A stretch of DNA of 64,000 nucleotides, taken from Annona cherimola. Lineage: Eukaryota; Streptophyta; Magnoliopsida; Magnoliales; Annonaceae. A program made the position numbers and the translations under genes. The notes beneath the pieces were generated by a model. The model worked only from the letters and a program-made list of their open reading frames with translations. It did no database searches and was not told where the DNA came from. Of this stretch, positions 12,190 through 31,930 are shown one piece after another. Numbering within the stretch: position 1 is the first letter of the stretch; every line of letters starts with the position of its first letter. The stretch is from positions 18,825,764 to 18,889,763 of the forward strand of contig CM059972.1 in assembly GCA_030490835.1 (NCBI GenBank). Direction: 5' to 3'.

Positions 12190-13190
12190 CATATAATTAT
12201 TTATCCATGTAAAAATCATACTTTAAGTGGTTGAGATATTGAAATACAACTTTAAAGTTGATATTTATGTTAAAATATTTTATTACGTTGATTTTGTACC
12301 ATTTAAGATGGGCTCATATGCAAATTTGATTTGGATAAAAATTAGTATACTATTAAGACAAATAATTCTAAATACAATGAGAGAGATAGATGTTAATTTC
12401 ATGACCAAGTGACCTCATTTTGTAGCAGATTGCACTATTGTTAAGGTATAATTTGAATGCACTTGATTATATTTCTATATATATTATGTGGATTTTGATC
12501 CAGTGCATGTGACAATACCATGTAGTCTATGCACCATATGGCCTACTTCATCGTGACTTGAAAATTTACCCTACACTTTGTATTTAAAATTATTTATTTT
12601 ATCAGCATGCTAATTTTCATCCGAACTCAGCATATGTACGGGCTTGAACTTAAAATACTATAATCAATGTAATAAAATTATTTAACGTAAATATCAAATT
12701 TAAAATAATATTTCCAACATCTAAACCGTCTAAAAATGATTTTTAAATAGATTAACGATTGTATAACATGTCACAACACTTTAGTATGTACGAGGTCCAT
12801 TTCAATGGACTATATAGTAGCACACATATATGTACATATATGTGAAAATTGTTACAGTGCACGTGGCTGCACAGTGCAGTCCATGCACTGTAGGCCCCAC
12901 GTGATCATGAGTAGCGAATTTATTTCATCAATTATATTTTAAATTATTCACTTATAGCATATCAACTGTCATTCAAATCCAATATGTGTACGGGTCCCAC
13001 ATTAAAACAGTACAAAATCAACATAATAAAATTGATTAATGTAAATATTAATTTTGAAGTGATATTCTTAAATTTAAACCATCTAAAATATAATTTTTAT
13101 ATAGATAAATAATTATTTAAAGTATCGTAACATTTTAATACATGAAGCTCATTTTGAGTAGACTGTACTGTGAGTCCGTTTGCACATAAG
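12190..13190. repeat. Three copies of an AT-rich dispersed family
   Basis: One copy reads forward (about 12190-12445) and two read reverse (about 12500-12815 and 12845-13190). They share blocks such as ATTTATCCAT, GATATTTA, TTTTATTA..TTGATTTT, a GGGNCCCA-like block and ACTGTACTGT. The family recurs at 17160, 31690, 55855, 58570, 62895 and 63230. There is no coding capacity. Ends are not sharply defined; a MITE or SINE-like origin is possible. Confidence 0.55.
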
Positions 13191-13195
13191 CATAC

Positions 13196-13224
13196 GGGGG
13201 GGGGGGGGGGGGGGGGGGGGGGGG
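13196..13224 (+). repeat. Poly-G tract of 29 bases
   Basis: An uninterrupted run of 29 G inside AT-rich DNA, at the end of a dispersed AT-rich repeat copy. It could be a real G-quadruplex-forming tract or a sequencing/assembly artefact. Confidence 0.95.
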
Positions 13225-14774
13225 TGGCGCAAGTATCTTTGGAACAAAACGTAATCGCGGAGAACATGCGGGATGCAAATAAATAAAAATGAAAATGTCC
13301 AATTCAAGGGTCCCGGGTAGATAAACGTCTACTTATAAAAACAGAAATCTGCTTATTTTGACCATCTGATTATTGGACAGACTTCTCGACTCCCTCTTTT
13401 CTTATTGCTAAAATGAGAGACCCCCACTTACTGGGCAAGAAAATGCGGTGAAGTTAAGAGGCCAAAGATGTCTGGCCTTAATTGCCTCGATACTGAATGG
13501 TTGAATTGCGGGTTGTCCGCTTCCATTGCTTGGATATGTGTTAAAAAGTTGCAACATTAATCGACTAAGGCCAGTTAAATCCTGAAAATATCGAGTGTTA
13601 CAAAAAACAATTTTGTGATCTAAACCAATTTAAAGGCATCATATTGCCCTTTTCATAAGCATTTTTTTTTTAAAATCAGAATTTCAGTTTATAAAGCACG
13701 TTAAAAAAAAAAAAAAAAAACACTTCCGTGGAGAGCAGAGGCAGAAGTCGATCGTATCAAGCACTGTCAAAAGAAGCGTTATTTGCTTAAAACAAGCAAC
13801 CACGGTAATAAGTTGCTTTTGGTATGTAAGGCTTCGAAATATTGTTTATCAACTCCTCTTTGCAAATAAGCTGGGTCTTGATTATAAATTTTTTCCCTTA
13901 CAAGTACCTTTGTGTTGGAATAAAAAAAAAGTGTGGATGAAAGTAATTAAACAATATTTAAAAGTATTATAAATTATTGAAAAATTTATCTTTGATCGCA
14001 GAGAATAACACTATAGAATGCATGCAGCCGACCCCACCTAGGTGAAAAATAACTTATGATGATCGTGATGATAGTCATCATTCGAAACATTTTTTTAAAA
14101 AATTAGAAATGAGTTTGTTTTAATTTTGTATGGTTACTCGTCAAATGGATGTCAATTTAGCCGAGCCACTTGTTTCAATTTATAAATCAGCATTTACTTA
14201 GAATATTTTAAACGTCAGTTTGTGTGATTAAGTAGCTGAGTTGACTTGTGAGAGCAATTCAGTATTTTACCGGTTGTTGCAGCCTCAATTATATCAAGCG
14301 TAGTCACCCAAGGCATAGCCTAATTAGTTTGACATTACGTAAGTCCTGATTTTGAATCCGAGCAAAAGCGGTAGTCTTCCTCTAATAAAAAATATATACT
14401 GAGCATATGATGATGAACATTTACTCAAGACAGCGACTTGCGATGGCAATTCAATATTTTACTCGCAACCTCTTGTTTTGCTAAAAACAATGTTTTCGTT
14501 CGATCCAAATCAACTCCAGGGTTAATCGACAGGCAATTATTTACAATTCCGAATATAGTGTGTACTGGTAAGTGAAAATTAGTCTTGTCTCATCACTCGT
14601 ACAGTACACTTTGCACAAGTCCTGTGTAAAAACATATAATGCAACGCAATAAAAGTATCAGTTTTAAAATTGTATTCAATATTTAAATTATAAAAAAATC
14701 ACTATTATTTGGATAAATAACTTTATAACGCATAGTTACATTTAAATGCATATCTCAATGCACTTAATTAATTT
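13225..14774. other. Intergenic DNA with SINE-like and dispersed motifs
   Basis: No protein gene seen. It holds poly-T/poly-A runs near 13660-13720. A copy of a conserved 18-base motif (AGCCGACCCCACCTAGGT, 14026-14043) is next to a CATCATCA-type stretch. At about 14300-14380 there is a SINE-like block with an A-box-like TAGCCTAATTAG and a B-box-like TTTTGAATCC. Confidence 0.45.
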
Positions 14775-14843
14775 GACACTTGGGCGTTAGCCTAAGTGGT
14801 AACTCCATTTTACAGTAGTACTCCACTTGACGGGACTTCGAAT
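14775..14843 (+). mobile_element. Left part of a tRNA-derived SINE-like unit, split
   Basis: Contains an A-box-like TAGCCTAAGTGG (about 14790-14801) and, about 35 bases on, the start of a B-box-like ACTTCGAAT. It is interrupted at that point by the hAT element 14844-16379. The sequence resumes at 16380 with CTTCAAATGC. The polymerase III promoter is inferred from the two boxes. Confidence 0.45.
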
Positions 14844-16379
14844 TAGGGGTGCAATTCGGGTCCGGTTATACCGGGTTGGAGTGAACCCAAACCCTAAGCC
14901 AACCGGGTTGGAGTAAACCCAAACCCAAACCCTAATAATTTAATCCGAGTTCGCGTTAGTTTTGGTTTGGTTTCGGGTTGCCAATAAACTGTTTTTTTCC
15001 AAATTTAATTGTAATCTAAAAGAAAATTATTGGAATATACATACTCGTGTTTATGAAGTCAAACCTTACGTTGAATTCTGCAACATCCTTTTAAATAATT
15101 CTGCAACATCATGCTGAATTCTGCAATATTCTTTGAATGAACTTTGCAAGCAATTTTTCAGCACCCTATAGACACAAATAAATGGCAAATTAGTTAGTTT
15201 TATGACTAGTTGGTCATTTCTATTTAATAGATAATGGAAATGACTCAAGTGTAGCAAATAGAAAATGAACATATCATACCAACTATTGTAGTTGAAACTA
15301 AACATTATCATACAAATTGTTGAAATTGAATTCAAACTGAATATTTATCATACAAATTACTAAAATAGAAATTGACCACTTGTCATACCAATAAACTTAA
15401 AATATGAATCAATTTTATACTACAATCTAAAATTCAAATTAACAGATTTCTCATACTAACAGAAAGTATAATATGAAATAGATTTATCATGCCAACTAAA
15501 TCTAAATACAAACATAATCCACATAACAATTATTCAAAATAACTAAATCTAAATACACTAAGTATAATGGTTAAACATTCCAATCTAATTTAAGACTTTA
15601 AGTGCAATCCAAATTTAAAATAACAATATAAACAAATCTAAAGTTTAAATAAGTTTACATCCATTTTTAAACAAATTCAAAATTCAAATGAGTTCATGTC
15701 TACAATATTTTCAAAAAAATTAAAAAACTATTCGAAGACTTCCAAGTAATTTCTCCTTTGATTTCCATCTGCATTTCTAATGTCAAGTTCTTCATCCTCG
15801 ATTTACATCTTTGAAAATAATATGCATCAACCTAGACAAAAAAATGCATGCAACTGTTAACAATAAGAAGATAATAATCATAAAAAATCATCATAGAAAT
15901 TAAGTTACCTCAAGCATGCTTTGGTAATTGAGGAAAAGGTGATTTGTCTGAACTAGAGTTGGTAATGCCTGAAACATTTAATCTAAATTATTATAAGAAT
16001 ATTAAAAATGACTTTAGAATATACAATATGGTATCTAAAAACATAATTACCAGATATAAGTCTCTCAAATTCAGTAGCTTTTTCCCTATCTTCAGTTATT
16101 TGAGGTGTAGCTCTAAGCCAATCTTCTGCACATATCAAACACTCAACTAATTTTTTGTTTAAAAAAGTATTATTTATGAAAAATTATATAAATCATATCG
16201 GGTTCGGACCGGGTCGGGTTTTGGTATCGGGTTGGTACGAACCCATGTTTGGTTTCGGGTTTATACGGGTCGAGTTGAAACCATTTTTGGGAAAAGTAAA
16301 AATAAAACCCATTTTTTTTGTTTTGGTACCGGGTCAGGTCGGGCGGGTTCAGACCGACCCGGTATCAAGTTGCACCCTA
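14844..16379. mobile_element. Non-autonomous hAT-type element, 1.5 kb
   Basis: Ends TAGGGGTGCAA and TTGCACCCTA. An 8-bp target duplication with one mismatch flanks it (CTTCGAAT 14836-14843, CTTCAAAT 16380-16387). Both ends carry subterminal clusters of GGGTT/GGGTC motifs, also as inverted pairs (14860-14985, 16197-16370). The AT-rich interior has no transposase-like frame. TAGGGGTG termini, 8-bp duplications and subterminal repeats are hAT traits. It must be mobilised by a transposase elsewhere, if at all. Confidence 0.75.
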
Positions 16380-16450
16380 CTTCAAATGCGAAGTTGGATA
16401 TTTTTCTATTTATTCAAAATGCGAGCACCCCCGTAGCAACAATAGTGTGA
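16380..16450 (+). mobile_element. Right part of the split SINE-like unit
   Basis: Begins with the target-site copy CTTCAAAT and continues into ATGCGAAGTT. It continues the SINE-like sequence broken by the hAT insertion. The 3' end is not clear. Confidence 0.35.
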
Positions 16451-17159
16451 AAATGGTGGTAGTAGTGTGTTCATTATTGTGAAAGTATCCACCTTGTGAA
16501 GAAATTAGTAATGTTATTAGACGTTTGTTAGAATGTTATTAGAACTTAATTGTAATATCGGTTGAGATGACTATAAATACCCATAAAAAAGTATATGATG
16601 AATTTTTATATTTTATATATAATGTATACTTTAAGCAGATATAACCATGCACATTTTAAATTTAGATGAAATTTAATACAGTTATCGAATAAATGATCCT
16701 AAATACAAAAAACAAAACTTCTACTCGATCACTGGCGTCTGGCGCTAAGAAACATTGGGTAGAATGTTTTTACTTTCAATATTTACTTAGATCATGTTCA
16801 AGCACATACCAATGATGCTCCCATGGTATTGCTTTGGATTCATCGATGTTGAGTACGTCGTGTAGACAACAACAACAACAAGAAGCAGTCATGTTGTCGG
16901 TAATTCCCCGCGTCGGGATGCAATTTCACCCTCGCCGCGCACGCTTCAGCAGCATCAGTTATCAGCTTAACAGAGTCCATACACCCGCCACAGCCAGCTG
17001 GACGAGAGTGTATTTGCAAAATAAATTCTATAAATCATAAATAAAATCGTTGTGAAAGTGGGAGAGTGAAGTAACATGGTAGAAGTAATGATTACGAGTA
17101 AAAATATTACGGTTGAAATTGTCATCCAGTTACACTGGAGAGGTTTATGTAATTCTGTT
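16451..17159. other. Intergenic DNA, no firm gene
   Basis: The stretch 16834-17040 is less AT-rich, with a CAA repeat and an open frame of 68 codons. I found no splice partner or family match for it. The rest is AT-rich, with a weak relative of the dispersed AT-rich family at about 16570-16700. Confidence 0.4.
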
Positions 17160-17530
17160 CATTTTAGTATGTTACACTGTACTTTAAAATATTTGTTTGT
17201 GTCATTAAAAAATGTTTGTTTAGCTAGGAGACCATGCTTCCTTTAAATCAAATATCTACATAGCACACATTTGCTACAAAATGCTTAGATCCATTCATAC
17301 GAATTAAAAAATAATAATATTTTATAAAATTATTTATTCGCATAGTAATGATATCTTAGATAGTTTACATTTTGAAAATAATATTCAAAATTTGATTTTT
17401 AATATTAAATTATTTTATTAATTTATTTCACTGTAATACTAAATAAATAAGAGAATTTTCATAATATTATAAATGATGCTAAATATAATAGTTGGATTGA
17501 CTTTTTCATCAACCGCCAACATATTAAAAA
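17160..17530 (+). repeat. Dispersed AT-rich family copy
   Basis: Forward copy of the family described at 12190. It shares the ATTTATTCGCAT..TTAGATAGTTTA block and the later GATTGACTTTTTCATCAACCG block, which is also seen at about 56245. Confidence 0.5.
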
Positions 17531-17749
17531 TGAAATGTGTTGCAAAGAATAAGAGTTTTGAATAGCCAAGCCCAATTATAAAAATAGGTAGGAAAATTTA
17601 TTTAAGTGTAAACAGTAAAGTAAATGATTACAAAGCAAGGGATGTGGATGTCATATCATATCAAAGGGCAACAGAAGATTATGAAAATTTTCCTTTATCC
17701 GTTGAATGGAGTTCGGGGAGAAATTACGATGAAATACATTTTTTTGAAA

Positions 17750-18330
17750 TATTTAAAAAAATTCCAAAGTGGATATTTAAAACCGAGTTCCCCACTAGCC
17801 TTCGACCTACACATCCTTATCCATGAAATCCAACTGATCTTCCTCCTTCCATGAGTTTCTACGTACCAAAATTCGCTAACCATTGCTTGATTTTCTTGCA
17901 AAAGGTAATTGGAAGAATGAAAGGTTCACGACATAGCTTGGGATTGCATGTGCGATGACTTTTACGATAATTTCTTTACCTCCGCAAGAGATCAATTTGG
18001 TTTGCCAGTTTTGCAATTTCTTTTGTATTCTTCCCTTTAGATATTGAAAAGTTGCCTTTTTGCTCCTCCCCATCCATGTTGGCAAACTTAGACAGATTTG
18101 GAGTAGGTTTCCTCTTGAACCAAGTACAATCACCATTTGTGTCTGGATCACTGATTTGGTATTGTTGCTGAAAACGATGGAGGTTTTCTCTCAATTGATC
18201 ATCTGACCAGAGCTTGCTTCATATCGGGATAAGATAGTACTTTTCTTCCATCCTCCTCCCTTGCCCTTGAAAAAAGAAGAACATTGTCTGCAAAGAAAAA
18301 GATGCGAGAGCTTGTAGCCTGAGCTGCAGA
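17750..18330 (-). pseudogene. LINE (non-LTR retrotransposon) reverse-transcriptase fragment
   Basis: On the minus strand the end of a plant L1-type reverse transcriptase can be read across shifting frames. In order there is a decayed catalytic motif FADN (about 18285, normally FADD), the segment MGRSKKATFQYLKGRIQKKL (about 18030-18090), KEIIVKVIAHAIPSYVV (about 17930-17985) and GRRKISWISWIRMC (about 17800-17845). Several stops and frameshifts interrupt it, and neither the ORF1 end nor a poly-A tail is attached. This is a 5'-truncated, dead remnant. The family assignment is firm; exact ends are approximate. Confidence 0.8.
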
Positions 18331-19870
18331 CCTCAACACCTCCTAGGCTACCCTCCAAATGGGCCTTCGTTATAAGAGCAGGTAGACCCTCGGCGCGACT
18401 CTATTCTTATTATTAAGTGTTAAACACTAGGGAATTCCAATTTCTACGTGTGCCATTGCCTTGTTGGTTGCCCCACAGAATGCCAAAGCGGTGGCAGCAT
18501 GCTTCCTGGATTGTCCATGGGAGTGTACACTGAATAGGAATAATTAATAATTAATAAAATACATACCCGTAAAAAAAAATTAAAAATCCCCATGTGCGCC
18601 AGCTCCATCAAATGAGGCGCATGTACATTTTCAATTAAAAAAGATTCAATTTCCCAAATACAAATTGGATTTTAAAGGCAATGGATAGTTTCGACAACAC
18701 TATCAGTATCATGGGAAGCCATGCTTGAACTGGTCGGAACCCGTTGCGGGATACTGTAAAGCAAGCCTCATTGACTGGAGGTGGGTCTTAAAATGCATAG
18801 ATAGCACATATCAAGAGTTTAATTTGCTTTTTAGGCATGTTAGTTGAAGTAAAAAATTTTCAAATAAAAGTTTCACTCTCTGTAAGTATCTTATTTTTAA
18901 AATTAATTTTACATCTTCATATGCAACAATCATACATTTCAATCATTTTTAAACAATCATCCATTCAACTAATATATATACTTTAACATTTTTTTAATAC
19001 TTTTGTCATTACTAATATCATACTATGTCATCTTCTCTCAATTAAAAAATTTTCACGACAAAAAACGTTTCATCCAAATTTTTTGTTGATTCTCAAACAC
19101 GACATTTATAATAAAAAGTCTAATTTGCGAAAATGTTCAAATTATACGCCGTATATCAATTTATCGTACAATAAACCATTGAATTCTGTAAACTGCCAAA
19201 GGTCTGCTAATTATCAGGGTTTATTCTGCAATGTTTCTAGAGACCCATTTACAGCTATATGAAATATTTAAATTTGCAAATGCTCCTGCCTAAGTTGAAA
19301 ACTTGTCCTTCCCACGACTCAACTCAAGCCTGTTCAAACTTCTTTTTTTTTTATCCCTCTGTTTTGATAAGCAAGCCTGTTCAAACTTTTAACAGAGATA
19401 ATTAGGCAATATCCAAACAGGCCTACCCGCCAGCCAGTTGGCCCAGTCCAACAAACGGGCCGGCCTCACCCGTCGTTTATGATGTAGATATTAACGGGCT
19501 TCTACCTGTCGATATCAAAGAAAAAAGCATTTTTTCATGAAACTCCAGTGAAATCTACATCTGTAAAAGTGAAAGGACATGTGGTCACCTGATCAATGGC
19601 TTGGATCTTACATATACGCCATTGCACTAGACGAGAGTTCCATGCTATCACATATTAAATTCTCTTTATATTTACTAAGCTCTCCGCTAATTATGCAAAT
19701 CAAATTATTAACGATGTCAAAATAGAACCCTACACAGCGATTTGATTTTCGATTAGGGACCGATTGTAGGAAAAAATGGCCCACCTCCTTAAAAACGGCG
19801 CAGATTGTAACTCGAAATTGTGCATACATAGACCCTCGTACCCTCGTAGACCCGCGAGTACGTTACTTCT
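18331..19870. other. Intergenic DNA upstream of MCM4
   Basis: No gene recognised. Includes AT-rich sequence with faint similarity to the Tourist-like MITE family at about 18845-19110 (decayed). The MCM4 promoter begins towards the right end. Confidence 0.45.
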
Positions 19871-19875
19871 TCTCG

Positions 19876-19909
19876 TTCCCGCGGAAACTGAGAAGGATTT
19901 CCCGCCAAA
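19876..19909 (+). promoter_or_regulatory. E2F-like sites in the MCM4 promoter
   Basis: Two elements lie about 100-130 bases upstream of the MCM4 start codon: the near-palindrome GTTCCCGCGGAAAC (19875-19888) and TTTCCCGCCAAA (19898-19909), which fits the E2F consensus TTTSSCGC. A site II-type AGCCCA follows at 19915-19920. E2F control of MCM genes at G1/S is well established in plants, so S-phase expression is expected. Binding itself is inferred. Confidence 0.7.
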
Positions 19910-19944
19910 ATAACAGCCCAACCCCTTTTCCTCTCGTTCCGAAG

Positions 19945-20000
<56 letters not shown>
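19945..20000 (+). repeat. Compound (CT)n(CA)n microsatellite in the MCM4 leader
   Basis: About ten CT units pass directly into about eighteen CA units and end eight bases before the MCM4 start codon. It lies in the probable 5' untranslated region. Confidence 0.95.
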
Positions 20001-20002
<2 letters not shown>

Positions 20003-20007
20003 GCGCA

Positions 20008-27888
<7,881 letters not shown>

Positions 27889-29040
27889 TGGTAGATGCAA
27901 TTCGCTAACTAAAAATGGTGTACATTTGTAGTTCCCTGTAAGTGCCCTGCATCTATTACAATTTTGGGATTGTGTTGCATCCGCGAGATTGTATTTCTAT
28001 ATTAATCCATTGATCAGTAGACATCTCTTTTTTGACCTTTTGAAGGGAAATTCTACAGTATCTTCCCCCTGTCGATTTTGATAGAGTTATTTGCATTTAT
28101 ATCTATTCTTTTTACCCAAATTGCAGTTATGACTATGGTGTAACACTTATTGCAAATGCAATTATGCCTATGGAAAGTGTGATTTCTTAGTCGTTGGAAA
28201 ACATGATAGTTTTGATAAATCAAGCTACTCATGTTTATTTATGTCAATTTAGTCGAGATATAAAAAATTACTGAATTTGATACCTTTGTGGGCCATAACC
28301 AATTTTAAACTAATCTCATTAGTTGGGGCACTTGATATCATAATATAGAAAGACGAATTGATCTCGAGCTCTGTAGTGATGACCTGGGCCATATCATTAC
28401 ATAATGGCACTATCAAGAACCATAAATAACCACCATGAGACTGATAAGAAACTATAGAATGTCTATTATAATTGTTCTTAGGTTTTATGCTTATTGTGAT
28501 GAATGGATATTTATTAGAGTCCACCAAGGTTTCTAGTCAAGATGATTTTTGGTATCTTAAGCAAATACATTATGCATATTAATAAACATAATAAATGTCT
28601 CAGATTTATTAAAATATCATGGTTTACAAAGAATCAAGAGCTTCATACTTGCCATTGGCATAATTGCTAATGTTTTTGAATATACAGAGGCATGTTTGTA
28701 ATGAGTTTCACTTCATAATTGCAATTTGTGTAAAAGTCAAAGGTATGAGTACACATAACTATCATTTTCCATCAATTTCATTTTTGCTGCCATCTTTAAG
28801 CTTAATGCTATTTGAATTTGGGCTCTGTCTGGTGGCTTTGGTTTGGGTTGAGCTGTTGAAGCATGTGCAATTTGCCCCATCTAAAACCTTATTTTATAGT
28901 TTGTAGAATTAACCTTGACTAATTGTTTAAGCTCAAGAACTTTGCTAAAAGCCTAAAACCTTATTTTAGCTTGAAGCATCTTAAGTTGGGCCATGATCAT
29001 GTGCATTACGGCCGGAAAACATAGCAATTGCGTCCACCCG
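27889..29040. other. MCM4 3' flank and intergenic DNA
   Basis: The MCM4 3' untranslated region presumably occupies the first few hundred bases. I see no other gene; short open frames at 28249-28906 carry no motif. Confidence 0.5.
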
Positions 29041-29046
29041 GACAAC

Positions 29047-29048
<2 letters not shown>

Positions 29049-29095
<47 letters not shown>
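29049..29095. repeat. TA microsatellite
   Basis: Uninterrupted alternating TA over about 47 bases. Confidence 0.95.
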
Positions 29096-29097
<2 letters not shown>

Positions 29098-29130
29098 CAA
29101 ATTTTTGGTGCACATGTCGGTCCTATTTAC

Positions 29131-29740
29131 ATCTTTGTTCTTGTGAAATTTGACAATTTTTGGAATTTATTTGGTATTTTATTTTGATTTTTGAAAATGA
29201 ACAAGGCATGAATATATATGCTCATTGTTTTTTCATTTACAGAAAAAGATACCAAATAAATTTCAAAAAGTTAAATTTCACAGAGAGAAGAGGAGCTTAG
29301 TTACATACATTATATGTAAATACATAATTTATTTATTTTTACAATTATATTTTTTGATTTTTCCTTTGCAAACATATTTTACTAAGTGTATTTAATTAAC
29401 ATACCAAGTTTTGCCACTATACAATACCTTTATATATTTATTTTTGATTTTTTAAAAATCGTCATTTTGAGGGGCATTTAAGGCAATCTCCACCCCTTAA
29501 AAAACTTAATTTTTAAAAAACCAAAAATAAATATGTAAAAGTATTTTGAAATACCAAGACTTGGTATATGAATTAAATGTGCTTACGAAAACATGTTTAT
29601 GAAGAAAATTTAAAAAATATAACTAATTGTAAAAATGAATGAATGATGTATTTTAGCCTAAAATACATCACGATGTGTATAATCAAGCTCCAAGGAGAGG
29701 AGGATATAAGTGAGACTACTTATTTAAACTCAAGAACACA
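29131..29740. repeat. Foldback unit, tandem copy 1
   Basis: About 610 bases. Internally the unit is a long imperfect inverted repeat: the left block with TAAGTGTATTTAATTAACAT and ACCAAGTTTTG is mirrored by the right block with ACCAAGACTTGGT and AATTAAATGTGCTTA. A GGGGCATTTAAGG / CCTTAAATGCCCC-type centre sits between. No coding capacity. The arms resemble those of the foldback at 61132. A second copy follows directly. Confidence 0.75.
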
Positions 29741-30629
29741 ATCTTTATTCTTGTGAAATTTGACAATTTTTGGAATTTATTTGGTATTTTATTCTAATTT
29801 TTGAAAATGAACAACGCATGAATATATACGCTCATTTTTTTTTCATTTAAAGAAAAAGATACCAAATAAATTTCACAGAGAGAAGAGGAGCTTGGTTACA
29901 TACATTATGATATATTTTAAGCTAAAATATGTAATTTATTTATTTTTACAATTATATTTTTTGATTTTTCCTTGGCAAACATATTTTACTAAGGGTGTGT
30001 TTGGCAAGGTGCAGAAAATGTCAAGTTAAAACTTTTCAATTTAAATCTTTTTAATCTCCACAAATATTATATTTTTTAATTACTTTTTCACATTTTCCTA
30101 TATAATTATTATACTTTTCAATCATTTCTACACAACTACCCACACAACTAATCTATCTATTTTAACTTTATTTCTTTATTCTTCATAATTACCTCATTCA
30201 CATCACATCATTTTGACAACTTTTATTCTCCAAAATTATTTCTCAAAAGTTTTATCTATTCCCAAACACACCCTAAGTGTATTTAATTAATATACCAAGT
30301 TTTGCCACTAAACAATACCTTTATATATTTATTTTTGATTTTTTTAAAAATCATCATTTTGAGGGGCATTTAAGGCAATCTCCACCCCTTAAACTTGATT
30401 TTTAAAAAATCAAAAATAAATATGTAAAAGTATTGTGAAATACCAAGACTTGGTATATGAATTAAATTTGCTTATGAAAACATGTTTATGAAGAAAATTT
30501 TAAAAATATAATTAATTGTAAAAATGAATGAATGGTGTATTTTAGCTTAAAATATATCACGATGTGTATAATTAAGCTCCGAGGAGAGGAGGATATAAGT
30601 GAGACTACTTATTTAAACTCAAGAACACA
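29741..30629. repeat. Foldback unit, tandem copy 2, carrying a MITE
   Basis: Repeats copy 1 from ATCTTTATTCTTGTGAAATT to the end near GAACACAA. It is about 280 bases longer because a Tourist-like MITE (29993-30273) is inserted in its left arm. Confidence 0.8.
29993..30273 (-). mobile_element. Tourist-like MITE, intact, nested
   Basis: 281 bases, ends GGGTGTGTTTGG / CCAAACACACCC, with a perfect TAA target duplication (29990-29992, 30274-30276). The interrupted sequence ACTAAGTGTATTTAAT is whole in copy 1, which confirms the insertion point. Confidence 0.92.
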
Positions 30630-31388
30630 AATGTTTTGTCCAGGAATTGTGCATGATCTGGATTTATTGCTTGGGAGAGCATTCATCCTTCATCCCCAAG
30701 CCCACCATTTTCTAGGAGATGATGCAATGATTTAGAAGGATATTTGAGCATCCAAACTAGCTATTGTGGCCACTAATTTGATATTCTACCGGAGAGCTGG
30801 AGCTGAACACTGCTTTGGCCTTTGAGCTCAAAAATCCACTGGATTTTAGTTGTCAATGGTGCATAAAAAAAGAAAAAAATCCAGATGTTCTCTTGCATTT
30901 TGTTATTGTCAATGCAGGCACTGGGAGATCCATACATTTAAGTGGGAATTTGTGAGGCTCAACCATCAAGATTTTTAGTGGCCTGTGCAGTTAGGGGTTT
31001 GGAAATCTATTTTCCCAATTTGTCTCTGGGTTTCTCTGCATGAAATCCACTAAGATAATCTAGTGAGAAATCAATGGCCGTATTGCAAGCTTGCTGCTGG
31101 AACGAGCTACAAGGCAAGGGAACCTTCAATTTTCCCAAGTGACTAGGATTGGATATCAGAAAAGAAAAATAGTCGCTAGGTTGGTTCGGCCCTGCGTTCA
31201 AAGGTGGTTTACGGCCACAGTTGAAATAAAAGCCTCACTTAAATTCTCATTGCAACAGAAAATTTGCCCATAGCTAAAATGAAATATGGTTGCAAGGAGT
31301 CTCCGTAATTGAGGAAATCGTCGCACTAGAGATACTTTTAGCAACAATTTTACTGCTTCATACTAATTAAATCTAAACATACGCACTA
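30630..31388. other. Intergenic DNA, nothing recognised
   Basis: Less AT-rich than its surroundings, but frames are short and none shows a known motif. A decayed gene fragment is possible. Confidence 0.4.
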
Positions 31389-31676
31389 TGGGTGTGTTTG
31401 GTTAGAGGTAAAACTTTTGATGAAAAGTTTTGGAGGTATAAGTCAAATTGATAGAAAATGATGTGATATAATAGGGTAATGATGAGGATTAAAGAGAATA
31501 AAGTTAAAATAGATAGGTTAGTTGTATGGGTAGTTGTGTAGAAATGATTGAAAAGTAGGGTAGTTTGTATAGAAAAATGTGAAAAAATAACTAAAAAATA
31601 GAGTAGTTATAGAGAGTGAAAAGTTTTGGGTTGAAAAGTTTTAGTTGACATATTTTGGCCCCAAACAAACACACCC
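31389..31676 (+). mobile_element. Tourist-like MITE, intact
   Basis: 288 bases, GGGTGTGTTTGG at the left and ACACACCC at the right, flanked by TAT on both sides (31386-31388, 31677-31679). Same family as 3378 and 29993. Confidence 0.85.
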
Positions 31677-31689
31677 TATATTTGTCTAG

Positions 31690-31930
31690 AATCATCGTAT
31701 ATGCGTTTTATCTATGCGTTTTATCTACTAACGTATAAAATCAACATAATGAGATACTTTAGCATCATTTTTAAATAGCATTTTAGAAAATAATTTAGCA
31801 CTGATTTTTAAATAGCATTTTCAACATCTAAATTATTATTCTTAGGTGGATAAATGATTTTATAAAATATTATTATATTTTAATACATATATGAATAGAT
31901 TTAAGTATTTTTTCTAATTTAATGTTTGCA
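31690..31930 (-). repeat. Dispersed AT-rich family copy, partial
   Basis: Reverse-orientation partial copy of the family at 12190. It has the AAAATCAACATAATGA, TTTTCAACATCTAAA and GGATAAATGATTTTATAAAA blocks. Confidence 0.45.

Noticed and set aside
10842..12412. Short open frames in the AT-rich interval
   Set aside because: Low-complexity, hydrophobic or Lys/Asn-rich products typical of AT-rich noise.
14300..14840. tRNA genes
   Set aside because: A- and B-box-like motifs exist but no cloverleaf with acceptor pairing can be drawn; SINE-like origin fits better.
16834..17040. Open frame of 68 codons with a CAA-encoded Gln run
   Set aside because: No splice partner, no family match and a small size; kept only as part of an intergenic description.
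29131..30629. CRISPR-like or satellite array
   Set aside because: Only two long units in a plant context; an internal inverted repeat and a nested MITE explain the pattern.
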